Shown here: positions 63,114-64,000 of the stretch, in pieces
Layout: every line of letters begins with the position of its first letter
Numbering within the stretch: position 1 is the stretch's first letter
Assembly (NCBI RefSeq): GCF_023913515.1
Contig: NZ_CP099391.1
Span: 124,001-188,000, forward strand
DNA: 64,000 nucleotides
Direction of reading: 5' to 3'
From: Natronococcus sp. CG52
GTDB taxonomy: Archaea; Halobacteriota; Halobacteria; Halobacteriales; Natrialbaceae
Program-made: the position numbers and the translations under genes
Notes under the pieces: generated by a model
Databases searched by the model: none
What the model was told of the DNA's origin: nothing
Seen by the model: the letters and a program-made list of their open reading frames with translations, nothing else

Positions 63114-64000
63114 TCAGAGGGCGCAGCCGACTTCGCGGTAGATCCAGTGAGTCATCACGTAGACGCCGGCGACGATGCCGACGGCCGCGACGAACGAGTG
63201 GACCGACAGTTCCGCGATGCCGGAGTAGATGTTTCCGATGTTACAGCCCGGGGCGAGTCGGGAGCCGGCGCCCATGAGCAGGCCGCCGCCGACAGCGTTC
63301 GGCAGGCGTCGACGCTTCGGGACCCGGACCGAAAAGTCGCCGCTCCAGAGGGCGGCGAGGAACGCGCCGACGATGACGAAGCCGATCATCACCATGTCGG
63401 TGGTGACGTCGACGCCCTGTCCTTGGAAGAGCACGGAGCCCCAGTAGTCGTAGGACTCGGCCTCGACGCCGGCCTGCGAGAGGAGGTAGCCCATCCAGCG
63501 CGCTTCGGGGCCCGTCACGCCGATGATCGAGACCTGGGTGAACCAGAGCACGGCGGCGCCGGTGATCCCGAGCGCGGCGGTGCGCGGGTCCCACGGTCGC
63601 TTGCTCGAGGCGAGCGGATCGCGCCACGCGAGGGCCAGGTTGCGGAAGTACTCGAACGTGCCCCGCCAGAACTGCCGGAGTCCCGCGATCGGTGCGAGCA
63701 GCACTGTCAGCCGGACGGACGCTGCGTTCGACCGCTCCTCGGGAGGGACGGTCGTCGCCGACTTCCCGATCAGCGTCGCGTAGACGAGCAGTCCGCCGCC
63801 CGCGATCGCCAGGGCGAGAAGCCCCGCCGGGATCGAGGTGACGGTGAACAGGCTGACGCCCTCGCCGAACGTGAGCGGCTCGAAGTAGGCGTTCTCGAGC
63901 GTCGGGAAGGCGACGGCGAACGCCGCGTAGCCGACGCCCATGAACAGCAGGGTGAGCCAGAACTGGAGGTAACCCTCGCCGGCGCGGTAGAGCGTCCCGC
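63114..64000 (-). CDS. YeeE/YedE-type sulfur transporter (partial, 5' end outside window)
   Basis: The frame continues to the window edge (GTLYRAGEGYLQFWLTLLFM precedes the internal ATG at 63941), so the start is missing. About 295 residues remain, with several hydrophobic segments. The conserved cysteine loop GAGSRLAPGCNIGNIYSG and the ending WIYREVGCAL match YeeE/YedE (TsuA) thiosulfate or sulfur-compound transporters. It heads the operon with TusA and rhodanese, 45 bases upstream of TusA. Confidence 0.88.
   Translation of the reverse strand, partial: GTLYRAGEGYLQFWLTLLFMGVGYAAFAVAFPTLENAYFEPLTFGEGVSLFTVTSIPAGLLALAIAGGGLLVYATLIGKSATTVPPEERSNAASVRLTVLLAPIAGLRQFWRGTFEYFRNLALAWRDPLASSKRPWDPRTAALGITGAAVLWFTQVSIIGVTGPEARWMGYLLSQAGVEAESYDYWGSVLFQGQGVDVTTDMVMIGFVIVGAFLAALWSGDFSVRVPKRRRLPNAVGGGLLMGAGSRLAPGCNIGNIYSGIAELSVHSFVAAVGIVAGVYVMTHWIYREVGCAL

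Overview
The window is chromosomal DNA from an extremely halophilic archaeon (class Halobacteria, possibly Natrialbales; the order is a guess). The evidence is high GC with strong G/C third positions, very acidic proteins, Tat signals on nearly every exported protein, TATA boxes 25-32 bases before leaderless ATG/GTG starts, and family content typical of haloarchaea (SRP GTPases, L39e/L31e/aIF6, RadA, XPD, Bat-type regulators, PGF-CTERM-like tails). I see no CRISPR array, insertion sequence, integrase or rRNA. Layout: 1-6000 holds an NMD3 fragment, a surface beta-propeller, HtpX, a YdjM-like membrane protein, PspAB and a second beta-propeller. 6100-11700 holds radA, sufU, an HD phosphohydrolase, two small regulators and sufS. 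11700-17400 holds a zinc-ribbon membrane protein, DUF424 and TPR genes, a CoA-disulfide-reductase-like enzyme, a 2',3'-cyclic phosphodiesterase and a TackOD1-like protein. 17700-21420 is an information-processing block (rpl39e, rpl31e, aif6, prefoldin alpha, ftsY) interrupted by an opposite-strand ASCH gene; the rpl18ae gene I would expect there is not visible. 22769-26078 is a translationally coupled pair: a siroheme nitrite/sulfite reductase and an FrhB-type (F420-linked) iron-sulfur flavoprotein. 26175-32250 holds a hydrolase, acetyltransferase, HAD dehalogenase, secreted subtilase, thiE-thiM and a receiver-only response regulator. 32341-43271 holds a rubrerythrin-like protein, polysaccharide deacetylase lipoprotein, two divergent rhodaneses, a PAS-GAF histidine kinase, a disulfide oxidoreductase, a DMT permease, an orphan HicB inside 48-bp inverted repeats and a third beta-propeller. 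43683-48905 holds ffh, two lipoproteins, a CBS-MaoC fusion and the UPF0201/UPF0200 pair. 49290-64000 holds tRNA-Arg(TCT) followed by tRNA-like fragments, a C45 acyltransferase, a glutamate-cysteine ligase, a cupredoxin lipoprotein, UspA, an M29 aminopeptidase, threonine aldolase, a 43-residue membrane protein, phosphoesterase, CDF transporter, XPD helicase and a rhodanese-TusA-YeeE sulfur operon cut by the window end. Sulfur is a recurring theme: sufU/sufS, the siroheme reductase pair, three rhodaneses, TusA, YeeE/YedE, CoA-disulfide reductase and a gamma-glutamylcysteine-type ligase lie within 64 kb. The most promising candidate for a new system is the reductase/FrhB pair at 22769-26078, which looks like a two-gene version of the F420-dependent sulfite reductase known as a fusion in methanogens. 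The intergenic DNA is also unusual: degenerate tandem copies of the sufS 3' end, a hairpin loop holding a G-quadruplex motif, a MITE-like HicB element, a row of stem-loops with three-base loops, and a possible tRNA attachment-site array.
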